31,478 nucleotides of DNA from NCBI GenBank assembly GCA_033297205.1, contig MU859343.1, positions 1-31,478 on the forward strand, given 5' to 3'. The position numbers and the translations under genes were made by a program. The stretch is from Pseudoneurospora amorphoporcata. Its lineage: Eukaryota > Ascomycota > Sordariomycetes > Sordariales > Sordariaceae. Below the pieces are notes generated by a model, which did not search any database, was not told the origin of the DNA, and saw only the letters and a list, made by a program, of their open reading frames with translations. Of the stretch, positions 1-10,689 are shown piece after piece; the first letter of the stretch is position 1; each line of letters starts with the position of its first letter.

Positions 1-118
1 TGCGCTGGTGGTGGAATGGCGACTGCTCAGGTTACCCAGACCTGAGAGAGTTGACTCTCGAATGCTCGTCTCTGATTGGCCGAAGCCGTCTCTGAGAGAT
101 GATGTTCGGGAGAAGGTG
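1..118 (-). mobile_element. LINE 5'-end fragment, copy A (cut by window edge)
   Basis: This is the 5' untranslated end of a LINE lying on the minus strand, whose body would run off the left edge. It repeats 958-1074 almost exactly: I count three substitutions, all G:C in this copy and A:T in the other, plus a one-base gap. The shared sequence stops at GGGAGAAGGTG (108-118), the same point at which the copies ending at 1074 and 16472 stop, so 118 is taken as the true 5' terminus of the element. It abuts the truncated ORF1 of copy B directly, giving a head-to-tail arrangement. Confidence 0.8.
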
Positions 119-194
119 CGTTGTGGGCGTAGAATTTAGTTGGGACGCCGGCTAGGTAGTACGAGACTATGTTAATCTCGGGTTCGATGATACA

Positions 195-929
195 CTAGGG
201 AATATCTTTACTAAGGTCTACGAGTAGTCGTCGTTGGTCTAGCTTAATTGTTTCGATGTAGAAGCCGGACTGGACGGGGTAGATACGTCTAATTTGCTGG
301 CGAGGGAAATTAACTTCCTTAGTAATATAGGAGATAATTCCTTCGGACGTCGCTTTCCGAAGTTCTACGTCCAGTGCGAGTCTAAGGAAGGTCCTGCAGT
401 TCTCTTTGTGGGCGGGGGTGGTAGTGTGGGTGTGGTTGGTGGCGGGAGTCGAGCCGGTAGTCTTGGCCTTCCTGTTGTTTTTTGATTTGACCTCCTGCCA
501 GGCAGTCTGTTTCGTAGCGGCCTTAGCGGGCGCCTGTGTCTCCTTCTGTTTAGCCGGAATAAGGCTAGTGTGAGGGGTAGACAAAGATGTGTCCGGGGTA
601 GTTAATGTAGTAGGTGGGGCCGGGTCTTTCCGCTGGCGCTTAGCCGAAGGTCCTGGTTGGTTGGGTTGGTTGGGCGCCGTTGGATAGGCGGGAGGGGGCG
701 TAATTCTACCGGAGGTATTAACTTGGAAGAAGGAGGAGAGGAGGGCATTGAGCTCCTCCCTGAGGGGGGCCGCCGCTCTCTTTTGCGCGGGTGTCTTGAG
801 GCCTCTATGGGCTTCGTCGATGGCTTTGATAGTGATTTCTGCGACCTCAAGTCGCGCCTGGAGTCTTTCGACGAGCTCCTCGTTTGCTTTTCGTATAGTG
901 GCGACGATGTCGTCCTTGAAGGGCGCCAT
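195..929 (-). pseudogene. LINE ORF1 (gag-like) N-terminal part, ended by a RIP-type stop
   Basis: An open frame of 244 codons starting MAPFKDDIVATIRKANEEL. Residues about 10-45 are charged and helical and could form a coiled coil; residues about 75-165 are Pro/Thr/Lys-rich and disordered; the part after about 180 has the RRIYPVQSGFYIE segment that aligns with the 15.5-16.3 kb copy. The stop is TAG at 195-197. In the longer copy the corresponding codon is CAG, so the stop fits one C-to-T change in CpA context, the classic RIP product. Homology continues beyond the stop to about 120. ORF1 proteins of fungal LINEs bind nucleic acid in the retrotransposition particle; this copy is truncated and not functional. 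Confidence 0.8.
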
Positions 930-941
930 CGTGTCGAGTTT

Positions 942-957
942 CGCGCGCGCGCGCGCG
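942..957. repeat. (CG)8 dinucleotide run in LINE 5'UTR
   Basis: Eight consecutive CG dinucleotides just upstream of the ORF1 start codon of copy B. The corresponding part of the RIP-mutated copy near 16.3 kb has no such run. An unmutated CG run argues that this fragment has escaped heavy cytosine mutation. Confidence 0.9.
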
Positions 958-1074
958 TGCGCTGGTGGTGGAATGGCGACTGCTCAGGTTACCCAGACCT
1001 AAGAGGTTGACTCTCGAATGTTCGTCTCTGATTGGCCGAAGCCGTCTCTGAAAGATGATGTTCGGGAGAAGGTG

Positions 1075-2182
1075 GTGATGGTGATAGTGATGGAGGAAGC
1101 GATGATGCGATGCGACGATGCAAATCGCTAAGTGTAACGATGGATTATGAAATCTGGGCTGTGCAGGGGTCACAACGTGTAATGGGCTGTAATCTGGAGG
1201 CTTGGCGGTCGCGGTACGGTTTGCTGACTAGTGTTGGCGCTAAAAGCGGGACCTAAAAGATGCGAGCGATTTGATTAGCCAGAAGGGTAAGATGGGTGGA
1301 GCAGCAGTGTATAAAGACATTCATGGCGGTGCGAAAAGACTTTCTCATTAATTATACGAGAGCTATAATAACGTAAGAGAAAGTAACATGCTAGTCGAGT
1401 TTAAAAGTAGTATTATAAATTTCTTCTGCAATTAAATTACTTAAGTGTTAAAAGGTAGTACTATGAAAAGACTTGGTAATATTCTTAAAGAGTTACTTGT
1501 ACTCTAGGTTAACAATAGAATTAATTGTAGAAATAACAATGTTAATATTAATAAAAGGGGCTAATATTCATTAACTTATTTAATCTACTCGCTACTTTAT
1601 AGTATAAACGGAATTTATTAGTTACTTTATAGTAGCTTATAATACGACGAAAGAGAAGTATAATTGCAATATAATAAAAGAGAAGTATATTGTAATACAC
1701 TAAGATTGTAGGCTCGTCGGAGATATTTATAATAGTAGTAATAAACTTAAAAGTGTATATGTGTAGCGTAATAGATAAGTATAATTAATTATTATAGTAT
1801 AAAGCTAGAAGTAAAGAGTAAATATAATATATGTAATTGTATGAAGAAAGAGGAAAGAAAGAGAGGGAAGTATGCGGTTTAGATATAGGGTAGGGCTAAG
1901 CCATGCCCTAGATCCAGACTGAGGCCTACTGGTGTATACGTGCGATCTCATTGGCTAATGGCCAATGGACTCGGCGGCTAATAGCAGATGCTGTGCCCAT
2001 CATGCTGGTCGTGCAGCGCATCCCTAGTGCCAGTCACAGGCTAATCCTATGGCATATAAGGCGTTTTGTATAAATTTAGATTTAATTCATTTTATTTCTA
2101 TTTGTTACATTTTATTTTATGTTACGTATTTTGTTCTGTTATAAACGCTAGCGTTGATGCACAGGGATCATATGCTTTATAT
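1075..2182. other. Non-coding, AT-rich decayed stretch
   Basis: No gene is visible. 1075-1200 has GAT/GTG-rich low-complexity DNA. About 1320-1860 is strongly A+T-rich with abundant TpA and many stops in all frames, as expected of an old RIP-mutated repeat that is no longer recognisable; a short GAGAAGTATA word occurs twice near 1650-1690. About 1880-2070 returns to normal composition and contains a small inverted repeat (ATTGGC...GCCAAT, 1950-1966). 2070-2182 is T-rich and forms the 3' flank of the ProRS gene. Confidence 0.6.
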
Positions 2183-4104
2183 TCAAAGCTTTGAATGTAG
2201 CTCGGCTATGACTGATGACAGACTATCGACGTCGATGATATCTTTAATGTTGAGCCTCCGACACTGAACTTCGACTCGACGTGTCATACGCCACTCTCGA
2301 CCGAGTACAACGATTACCGGAATACCAATGAGATCCGCATCCTTAAGCTTCCAAGGCAACGATTTTTGGCGATCATCAAGAATGATATCTAGCCGCTCAT
2401 CCTGGTCCCCGGAGCCGCCAAGAATGCGCTTGTATACCTGTACAGCATCGTTGTAGCCGTCTTCAGCAAATACGACAATACAGGTGTATGGGGCAATGGC
2501 AACAGGCCAGTTCAGACCTTTATCATCGGCTAGGTGTTCAGCCACGGCGCCAATGACACGTGAAATTCCAATTCCGTGGCATCCCATATGCATGCTCACT
2601 GTCTTAGAGGTGCCGCTACCCCCGGTCGCAGTTTTGGCCTCGCTAGGACTGGGTGACGGCAAAGATATTTTTGCGTTCAACGAGTCTGAATATCGAGTGC
2701 CCAAGTGAAATGTGTGACCCAACTCCATCGCCTTCTGGACATTCAAAGTTCCAGAGGAGCACTGTGGGCAGTCATCCCCCGTGCGGATTCTGAGGAAGCT
2801 CAAAGCTTTCCCGCCGCTAGTGGAAGATCCGTGACACTGAACATTCACTCTGGATGCTCCTGTTTTGATAGCGTCTGGCCACATGGAGAGTGATGTTGTG
2901 CCTTCAAAGCTGTCCGAGAACGACGGCGGAAGTCCGCTGTCGAAGAGATTCACCAGTCGTTTTGCTGTGGCGTCTGGACCTTCTGTTGCCGCTGCCCAGA
3001 GTGTCGTGGCGTCCGAGACTCCAGCATCAAGGTCTGGGACAAGAGATTTGATCGCATAGATGTTGATATCAGTGTTTGTGTACTGGCGCACTTCACCGGT
3101 ACCCGCCCTGCTTGTTCTCGTGGGATACCAGACGTTCACTAGTGTAGATCGGTCTTTGGTAATAGCCCGCCAAACTCCGACCTGATCAGCTTGATAGGTC
3201 TCATGTGCAACCGTGGCAGTGGCTATTTCCTCGTTGATAGTATAGTCACAGCTTCCACAAGTTATGACACTATCCTCCCCGAAGGGCGAGGGCAAGTGAT
3301 ATTCATGGCTCAGGTCGCCGCCCATATCACCAGAACTAGCCTTTGCCGCTAAGACTGGGAGCTTCATGTCGTTGAAGATGCGAGAATAAGCCGCCCGGAC
3401 TTTCTCGTACGTGTCCAGCGCGGACTTCAAATCGATGTCAAAGGTGTAAAGGTCTTTCATGGTAAACTCACGCCCACGGAGAAGTCCGTGACGTGGGCGC
3501 AACTCATCCCGAAACTTGCGGGTGATCTGGTAGAGACGGAGCGGGAGATCCTTATACGACCTTACGGTCTGCGCGACCAGATTTGTGATCTCTTCCTCAT
3601 GAGTGGGAGACAACAAGTAGGCACCGCCTTTACGATCCTGGAATCGGAAAAGCTACCATCACAGACGTTAGCCCAAACGAAGGCCACAGAAGGCTGACAA
3701 GCCGAGGAGCGAGTAGGGAGAACGCACCTCGGGCGCGATATGTTGAAGTCGCCCGCTGCGCTCCCACAGAGCTTCGCTCGAAATGGAAGACAACGAGACC
3801 CTAGAAGCCGCTGTCGGTTGAAGGTGGGTGTAAGTAGCTTGGTCAGGAAAGCAACGGGAGATCACCAACCTAGCGACTCCTCCATGTGCTTTGCGACCAG
3901 TCGCTCTACCTTATCCTGCACCCTTTTCCCGAGAGGCAGCATGTGGAAGATACCTGCGTGAGACTGACGAAGGAAGCCAGCGCGAACGAGCTTTGAATGG
4001 GCATCTTCGACAGCGGGGACGGCAAAGCCTCCGCTTGGGACCCAAACCTTTGAAAGGCGGGGGATGGAACGCGGCAGCATCATTCTCACAGATCTGGATG
4101 CCAC
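2183..4104 (-). CDS. Mitochondrial prolyl-tRNA synthetase (class II, bacterial type)
   Basis: Charges mitochondrial tRNA-Pro with proline. Three exons fit: 4104-3870, 3810-3728 and 3652-2183, with introns of 59 and 75 nt; the joined product is 595 residues. The joins restore family sequence: GRLQHIAPE followed by LFRFQDRKGG and then LSPTHEEEI (residues about 119-127). Motif 2 is FRDELRPRHG plus REFTMKDLYTF (about 153-177), motif 3 is HGIGISRVIGAVAEH (about 465-479), and the C-terminal 110 residues form the anticodon-binding domain. Between motifs 2 and 3 lies the insertion, with GDMGG..HEYHLPSP, a CGSC pair (about 238) and a CPQC pair (about 401) before ELGHTFHLGTRYS, a layout also known in animal mitochondrial ProRS. 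The Arg-rich, Met-rich N-terminus fits a mitochondrial presequence. It is the counterpart of yeast AIM10. The gene diverges from the MAK21 gene. Confidence 0.93.
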
Positions 4105-4899
4105 ATTAGATGATGACTCGGTTATACGACTGAATGAGAGCGAGAATACTTTTACTGGTACGGATATGTATTTGGTGTTCTGCCTTTCGTTTACACGGGC
4201 AGCATTGCGGCGTCGCGTTGCGCTCCGCTGGTTGATGAAAAGGTAGTGAATCGGTGCTTTTGCGTACTCACTCCCTCAAGTCTGGTCAAGGCCTCAAATG
4301 TGCCAGTGATCACAGTCGCAAAAATCGGTTGGTGTCATGAGATGATAACTTCAAACCCAGCGGTACATGGCGAGAGCGGCTACTCAAAGGTAAGGTACGT
4401 ACGGTACCTAGGTAATAAACAGCTGAGGAGCCTACCTTTCGCACCCCATGGCCGCTGTTTTTTTATTTCACAGTCGCCTGCGTGGGGCCGATTTATGACT
4501 CGCAACAGCGCCGGGGTCTTTACCGAGCACAAACTACCTACCTACCTCCTGCCCCTGGTAGGCGCTGGCGGTAGTGCTAGAGTTCAAGCGGTCCAGTGTA
4601 CCTCCACCTCCCGTCAGCAGTGGACCGATGGGTACCTAGTATGTTCCGACTGCTCACCTCGGGCACTACTAGCCCGGTGAGCCGTGAGCCGAATCCGTGA
4701 GTACTGTGTAGGTACCTCTACCGGCCCCACCTGTCTTGCCCCTGCAAGGTGCAAGAGGGATCCGCTAGCGTGCATAATCCAAACACTTTTTTTTTCCGGC
4801 CTTCCTCGTAGACGGCCTCTTTAATTACCAGCCAACCTCAAGACAACTTGCGCCGGCCCACTTTCCATTATTTTTTCGCCAAAGACAAATCCAGGAGAT
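4105..4899. promoter_or_regulatory. Shared divergent promoter region, ProRS / MAK21
   Basis: 795 bp between two divergent start codons, so it must hold the promoters of both genes. It is rich in a recurring word built from TACCTA/GGTACC: for example GGTACCTAGGTA at 4403-4414, a run of ACCTACCTACCT near 4535-4548, GGTACCTAG at 4631 and TAGGTACCTC at about 4709. A poly-T/pyrimidine tract (about 4786-4806) precedes the MAK21 start. One open frame (4246-4680) crosses it but shows no protein-like features. Confidence 0.55.
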
Positions 4900-7800
4900 A
4901 TGGGCTCATCCAAGGGACCGAGACAAAGAAAAAGGAAAGGCACGGCGCCGGCTTTCGACGAAGCAGCACTCGCTCAACTCACCGAAAAGATCGACAAGAC
5001 TCTCGCCGGCGCCGACACTGACCAGCAGCCGTCACCGAAGCGCAAGAGACCGAACACCACAGAAGATGATCGAGATGCAAAGAGACGCCAGAAAAATCTA
5101 GTGGGCACGAAAGAAGGGCAACAGGATCGTCCCAGAAAAGACCAGTCCCACAATACGACAAAGGAGGTTCTGCTGGAGGAAATTCTGGCATTGGGCGGAG
5201 ACGAGGATGACCTTGAGCTTGTCGCCAATATCGATTCAGACAACGAAGATGGTCCCGGCACGAAATCCGCTTCGGCGCCCGAGAAGTCCCTGGATAAGTC
5301 ATTCCAGGATGAGTTAGCAAAGTTCGCCTTGAGCCTCGGCTTCCAGAACATACCCCGCGAGGATGACCTCGAAAGCGTGTCGTCTGAAGATCCCGTCGAC
5401 GAGGAAGAAGACGAAGAGGAGGAAGAGGAGGCGGAACAAAGCAAACAGGACGACAACCAGGATCAGAAGCAACCTCAAGAAATCCCTACCACGGTAAAAA
5501 GTGAGAGCACAACGGCCGTCCAAGACGCCCCGCGCGAGAAGCAAGGCAAGAACAAGCTGGTTAGTTTGATGTTCCCGCTGTCGCAGACCTACCTAGAGGT
5601 ATGCTAACTTGACCAGGTTTTCGAGCCCAGGCCTGACTGGCATGGCCTCATCCTCGAGAGCCTACCTGCTTTCACACCGTCTGCCGACGTCAGACAATAC
5701 GCTTCAGCGATTGCCAGCCTCAAAGCTTATGCGGAGGCCCTCTTGAAGGAGGACGCGGCAAAATACAGCGCCCTCCAGGCCTCCAGCTCCACTCAGAAGT
5801 TCATGTCGACCATTATGTCTTCCGGCACTTTGTCCGACAAGGTATCTGCCTTGACCTTGTCGATACAAGAGTCTCCTCTTCACAACCAGAAAGCTTTTGA
5901 AAGCCTGATCGGGTTGGCCGGCAAAAAAAGCCGTAGTCAGGCACTTGCTGCCCTGGGCGCTCTCGTCGATCTGCTGGGCAATGGCACAGTTCTGCCAAGC
6001 AATCGCCGTCTTCGCGCGTTCAACATGCAACCTGCGTTACTGGCCACTTTACAGGATCAAGTTGTGCTGCGTTGGGTTCAGGGCCAGAAGCTTCCTGCCA
6101 ACCTCACTGATTCTCACTTGATGATGTGGGCATACGAAGATTGGCTCAAATCGGCGTATTTTCGCATTATCCAGCTCCTCGAAATCTGGTCGGCTGATCA
6201 GATTGAGCACTCGAGAATGCGTGCGCTGGAATTCGTTTTCACGTTGCTCCGGGACAAGCCGGAACAAGAAGCCAATCTGTTGCGACTTCTTGTCAACAAA
6301 CTCGGTGATCGCGAACGGAAAATTGCATCTCGGGCGTCATACCTCCTCTTGCAGTTGCTGAACGTCCATCCTGCGATGAAAAGTGTTGTGATCAGCACGG
6401 TAGAGCAAGAGGTTCTGCTCAAACCAAGCCAGAGTTTGCGCACCAGATACTATGCCATCATCACCCTGAATCAAACCATCCTGAGCACCAAAGAGCCTGC
6501 TATAGCCAACACGCTACTCCGAATCTACTTCGAGGCTTTCCTTTCCTTGCTCAAAACCGGCTCATTGGGAAACCTGGAAGCGCTCAATCCCGAGGAAAAG
6601 TCTGGCGGGAACAACAAAAAAGCCAAGAAGGGTAAGCAGAACCACACCGAGGCCTCTGCCAACGAGCAGGATACGACACAAAAGCTTGTCTCTGCACTGC
6701 TCACTGGTGTCAATCGTGCGGTACCCTTCACTACCGCCGACGACGAGACCATGGAAAACCACCTCGATACTTTGTTTCGAATTACCCACTCTTCGAACTT
6801 CAACACTAGCGTGCAAGCACTCATGCTCATCCAACAGCTCGCTGTGACGAAACATCTTGCTGTTGACCGATTCTATCGGACATTGTACGAATCACTGCTG
6901 GATCCCAGGCTCGTCACGTCATCGAAGCAAGCACTGTACATGAACCTACTCTTCCGTGCCTTGAAGAATGATGCCGACGTCCGGAGAGTGAAGGCTTTTG
7001 TCAAGAGATTGGTTCAGGTGCTCAACCTGCATCAACCGTCCTTTGCATGCGGAGTGTTATATCTGATTTCCGAGCTCGAGAACACGTTTCCTGATCTTCA
7101 TTCGTTGCTTACTGTGCCCGAGGACAACGAAGATGACGATGTGGAGGCGTACAAAGATGTCAATGACGATGCGGCTTTGCAGAGCAGTCTCTTTCGTGAA
7201 GATGCACCAACTTCCCGTCATGCCACAGGCTATGATGGACGAAAGAGAAACCCAGAGCATAGCAATGCGCACACAAGCTGCTTGTGGGAGTTGGTAAGTG
7301 GCTATTTGAACTCTGAATCCATGCGAAACCAGTTTACTAACAGGAAAACCACCAGACTCCTCTCCTATCTCATTTCCATCCATCCGTCCAGGTATATGCC
7401 AGTAACCTTCTTGCCCGTCAAAAGGGCCTGCCGAAGCCGGATCTGGCCAACCACAGCCTAATGCATTTCCTCGACAAGTTTGTTTACCGCAATCCCAAGG
7501 TTACCGAAACCAAGCGCGGAAGCTCGATCATGCAGCCGGTCCTCGCTACTGGTGGCGCATCCCAAATTGTCGTTTCCAGCAAAGATGGCGCCAAGAAGCA
7601 GCCTTTTGTCAACTCGGCCTCATTCTGGAATCTCAAGCCAGAACAGGTTTCTGCCGAAGACGTTTTCTTCCACGAGTACTTTGCTCGTATTGGCAAGCCT
7701 GGGGACATGGCTAAGAGCAAGAAGGCATCCAAGGAGAAGAGTGGTCCGGACGGCGAAGAGGAAGAGGAAGAAGCCGAAGCCGAGATCTGGGAAGCATTGG

Positions 7801-8153
7801 TCAATTCTCGACCGGAGGTGGAGGGCGACTTGGACGAAGACGAATCCGACCTCGGGATGGATGGTTATGAGGACTCGGACGAGGAGATGGACATTGGCTA
7901 CCTTAATATGGGTGGCGCTCGCAATGGCTCTGAGGGATCTGACGATGATATGCCATTCGAAGGCATCTTTGATGATTCAGATGACTCGGAAGAAGCAGCA
8001 GCGGCGGATGAGAGCGCTGGTGAGGAGGATGCTTCAGCCTCGAAGAAGAAGGGCAGACTGAGCAGGAAGGAGATGAGAGGTCTCCCAACATTTGCCTCGG
8101 CCGATGATTACGCCGAGATGCTAGCTGGTGAGGATGGCCTGGCCGACGATTAG
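4900..8153 (+). CDS. MAK21: Ribosome biogenesis protein Mak21/Noc1 (CBF/Mak21 family)
   Basis: Noc1 acts with Noc2 in the nucleolus on early 60S pre-ribosomes. Three exons fit: 4900-5559, 5617-7293 and 7356-8153 (introns of 57 and 62 nt, the first with a GCTAAC branch point), giving 1044 residues, close to the 1025 of yeast Mak21. The joins restore NKL|VFEPRPDWHG and CLWEL|TPLLSHFHPSV. The N-terminus is basic (KRKRK, PKRKRP) followed by a Glu/Asp tract (about 165-185); the middle is helical-repeat sequence; the CBF/Mak21 domain covers roughly residues 600-820, with RFYRTLYESLLDPR, HPSVQVYASNLL and LMHFLDKFVYRNPK. The C-terminus holds long acidic runs (about 905-1000) typical of nucleolar proteins. 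Length, acidic tails and the FVYRNPK segment fit Noc1 better than the shorter Noc3 or Noc4. Confidence 0.93.
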
Positions 8154-8770
8154 TTGGGAGAAGTGCTTTGATTCTGGGGTGATAGCTAGTTACCCTGTAG
8201 CTCTCGAAGCCTGGCTGGTTCAAGAGCCTTCCTTGTTGGCATTCGGCTACATGGTCAATCAAGAATGTTGTTCGCCTTGTTGTTCAAAAATAGGCAATGA
8301 GTCTTAAGTAGTGACTTGCACGGACCGGAATAGCCATGGTGCGTTGCTGCTTGCTGGCGACAAAGCACTTTACTTAATACCTACGTACTGGACACTACGC
8401 GTGCGTACTTGTCCGTAGGGTACCTTTTGAGCATGTTCAGATAATTTCATATGTAGTTGAATCGTCATTGTTTACAAACAAGCTGGCCGGGCAACCACCC
8501 AAGGACAATGTGACAAGGGGATTTAAGGTGGAGAAAGTGGAGATCATAAGCTAGATCCCGTCTTCGGGCGGTTTCAAGATGTGGAGAGGTTATGTCTTAG
8601 TGGATCCGTCGGCAATGTGCTAGACAGTTGTACCTGGGGTGGACGTCTGTCACGTCTCATCTACCCGTGCCACGCCCCCACTTTTTTGGGACTCGCCAGA
8701 CTCGCACCCCCTAAAGTGGGTGCTCACTACCAGTACGGCCAGCTCAGCACAACAGCTACCAGCACAAAAG
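8154..8770. other. Intergenic 3' flank of MAK21
   Basis: No gene recognised. It contains TACCTACGTAC and GGGTACC words (about 8378-8425) like those in other intergenic gaps, then a GC-rich part up to the point where composition changes sharply to A+T-rich near 8770, taken as the left edge of the transposon-derived block. Confidence 0.5.
8678..8719. repeat. Small inverted repeat at edge of the transposon block
   Basis: CCACTTTTTTGGG (8678-8690) faces CCCCCTAAAGTGG (8707-8719), giving a seven-base perfect outer stem (CCACTTT/AAAGTGG) and a C/G-rich inner part. It lies about 50 bp before the AT-rich block, so it may be the remnant of a small element or just a local hairpin. Confidence 0.45.
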
Positions 8771-9640
8771 ACTAAAATCGTAAATATTTGCAATACATTA
8801 CATTAGTTAATTATAATAGGTCTGCAAGAGTAAAGTACAGTGAGCAGTTATGTGATAGTTGAAATGCTATATTTAATAAAGAGGAAAAGGGAAGACTGCA
8901 TAGAAGGCGTAGTCTAAAAACGGTTTTATATACCGTAGTACTAAGGCTGGAGTATCCGAACTAGAGCCCTCGCAAGCGGGCTTTATAAACCTAGTATTAA
9001 CTAAGTCTAACTCTAAGGCTCTAGCCCTATAATATTACCCTCCTACTCCCCCTTAGCGGAAACGCAGGCCTACTATACAAAAATCGTAATTAGAATATAC
9101 GAAAATAACTAAAAATAAATCCGCTAGTTATACCCAACCTAATATACAAAATAAGAAAGAAAATTAATAATACTAAATAAAAATTACTATTATTTAAACT
9201 CTTAAATAAATACTATATAATTACTTACTCCTTATTTGAATCGGCGACGCCACTTTTAGCTTTTTACTCTTATAGAACTATACCTAATAATTTAAGTACT
9301 AAAATTTATAAAATATTTGGAAATTGCTTATCTAAGAACCTCTTTTACTAAGTAATAAATCTATACCATATATGTAATTAAAATAGAATTATTACTTCTA
9401 TACTTCGTATTGTTCTATTTCTTTTGCTAATAGTAATTATTTTTGAACTAGCGAACCTACTATATTTTTCGCTAGAAGCGACCTTAATAACCTTTATACT
9501 TATAAAATATTATATTTATTACCTTCCTACAATTATATATTATGATAAATATTAATTCTCATAGTTATAGGTAAAGGGCTAATAATATAAAAATTTATTA
9601 TACTATTAACAAATAATAAACGCTGGTTTCTGGTCGAAGA
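8771..9640. mobile_element. AT-rich, RIP-like degraded repeat, family unknown
   Basis: About 870 bp with very high TpA content and stops in every frame, directly continuous with the degraded LINE ORF1 that follows. A less mutated island near 8950-9080 (GCAAGCGGGCTTTATAAACC to TTAGCGGAAACGCAGGCC) suggests a former structured element, possibly an LTR retrotransposon remnant, but I see no clear ends. The part just before 9641 may be the 5'UTR of the plus-strand LINE. Confidence 0.5.
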
Positions 9641-10557
9641 GTGCTCCAAAATGAAAAACGACAACGGCAATCGACTCGTAAGGGTCGTCTACCCCCCCTC
9701 ACGATGTCGTGCGACGCGCGCAACGACGGCGTCGTGTCGTCGTTGCCGATGGCAATTGACGGTGGTGCTGGCGGACTCGAAAACAGCGTCTACAACCCCC
9801 TCGTAGGCCTTTTTAGCTGCAACGACCCCGACGCAGCACTTACCTCCACGAACGCGGAAAAACCTTAGGAAGATGATGAACTGATGAAGAAGTATATCAC
9901 CCGGATGAATAAGACCGCGGACTACGCTGCCGCCGCGGAGGGGGATCGCACCTGAGCTCGAGAGCTGATTCTCGAGATCGCGAAAACTTACGCGCGGAAA
10001 AGCGGGTCCTTAGTGCCTAAGGCAGCCAAGGCTGGAGACTGCCTTACAGCTATTAGAAAAGAACTCTACGACTTTAAGAAGGAGATCTTTACGGAATTTA
10101 AGAAAGGCATCGCTCCGACGCCGAAGTAGGTTAATATTATTATTTATACGGTGGCTCCTAGTAAGGGTACTACCGCTATTACCCCCTAACCCCCTACCAC
10201 CCCCCTCTGCTTCGTACCGAATAGGCTCGAACGTTAATTTACAATCCGGAAAGTCAACTTCCCCGCCGATAAGGCGATGCGGTCGAACGATAATACTAGG
10301 CAACGTATTACCAATGTCCTAAACAATCTGAAGAAGGTGGTTAGAGCCGCTACTAAGATGGAAACTACAGGTGACTATATTATTACCTTCGATAAAGCGA
10401 TACGTAATTAGTATTTTAAGAATTAGGTCTAGGTAAAGAAAGTTTTTAGAGAAGGAGCGGAGATTGCTATTACTACCATCCCGATGTTGGTCAAGGGAAT
10501 CCCCTAAGTTAGCTTTGGCGAAATGAGCGCGGACTAAATCATCCAATTTATGAAGGA
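9641..10557 (+). pseudogene. RIP-killed LINE ORF1 (gag-like), plus strand
   Basis: A single reading frame of about 305 codons can be followed from ATG at 9641 to about 10557 without a frameshift, but it carries ten in-frame stops (nine TAG/TAA, one TGA). Most lie where a Gln codon reads naturally, for instance in NxYFKNxVxVKK and GIPxVSFGE. Protein-like stretches include ELMKKYITRMNKTADYAAA, FKKEIFTEFKKG, RITNVLNNLKKVVRAATKM, TTGDYIITFDKAIRN and FREGAEIAITTIPMLVKGI; the last three resemble the C-terminal part of ORF1 proteins of fungal LINEs. It ends where the tail of the minus-strand LINE begins, so it appears truncated by that element or lost its ORF2. It differs from the ORF1 of the minus-strand family. 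Confidence 0.75.
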
Positions 10558-10578
10558 TGAATGAATGAATAAATGAAT
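10557..10578. repeat. ATGA tetranucleotide run, probable LINE 3' tail
   Basis: ATGA x3, ATAA, ATGA, AT on the plus strand, i.e. (TCAT)n on the strand of the minus LINE. It sits exactly where the plus-strand ORF1 homology ends and the minus-strand element's 3' region begins. LINEs commonly end in short tandem repeats made during target-primed reverse transcription, so this is read as its tail; that is inference. Confidence 0.55.
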
Positions 10579-10689
10579 TTTGCGACTACGTTCTACCAAT
10601 ACTAGATAATAAGTCGTGCCTGCGACGACAGTTGGGTATAGGTACATTAATGTAGGAAAAAAGCCTCCTTGGCCAGGCTCTAGCGTGGC

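Larger units (their letters stand above)
119..1074 (-). mobile_element. Truncated LINE, copy B (5'UTR and N-terminal ORF1)
   Basis: A 5' fragment of the same minus-strand LINE family that fills 10.6-16.5 kb. It contains the 5'UTR (about 930-1074), the ORF1 start at 929 and ORF1 sequence colinear with the longer copy down to about position 120, where it is broken by the 5' end of copy A. It is far less RIP-mutated than the 16-kb copy: it keeps long GC-rich stretches and a run of CG dinucleotides. The orientation and shared end are seen directly. That copy A inserted into copy B, or that the pair is a tandem duplication, is inference. Confidence 0.8.

Noticed and set aside
294..1010. Plus-strand open frames (294-485, 657-1010, 748-1002) over copy B
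   Set aside because: They are antisense shadows of the LINE ORF1, with low-complexity Gly/Ser/Val composition.
4246..4680. 144-codon plus-strand frame in the divergent promoter
   Set aside because: Composition is random, it has no recognisable motif, and it lies wholly between two divergent genes with firm starts.
7480..8061. 193-codon overlapping frame in MAK21
   Set aside because: Arg/Lys-rich shadow produced by the acidic GAA/GAG tracts of the true frame.
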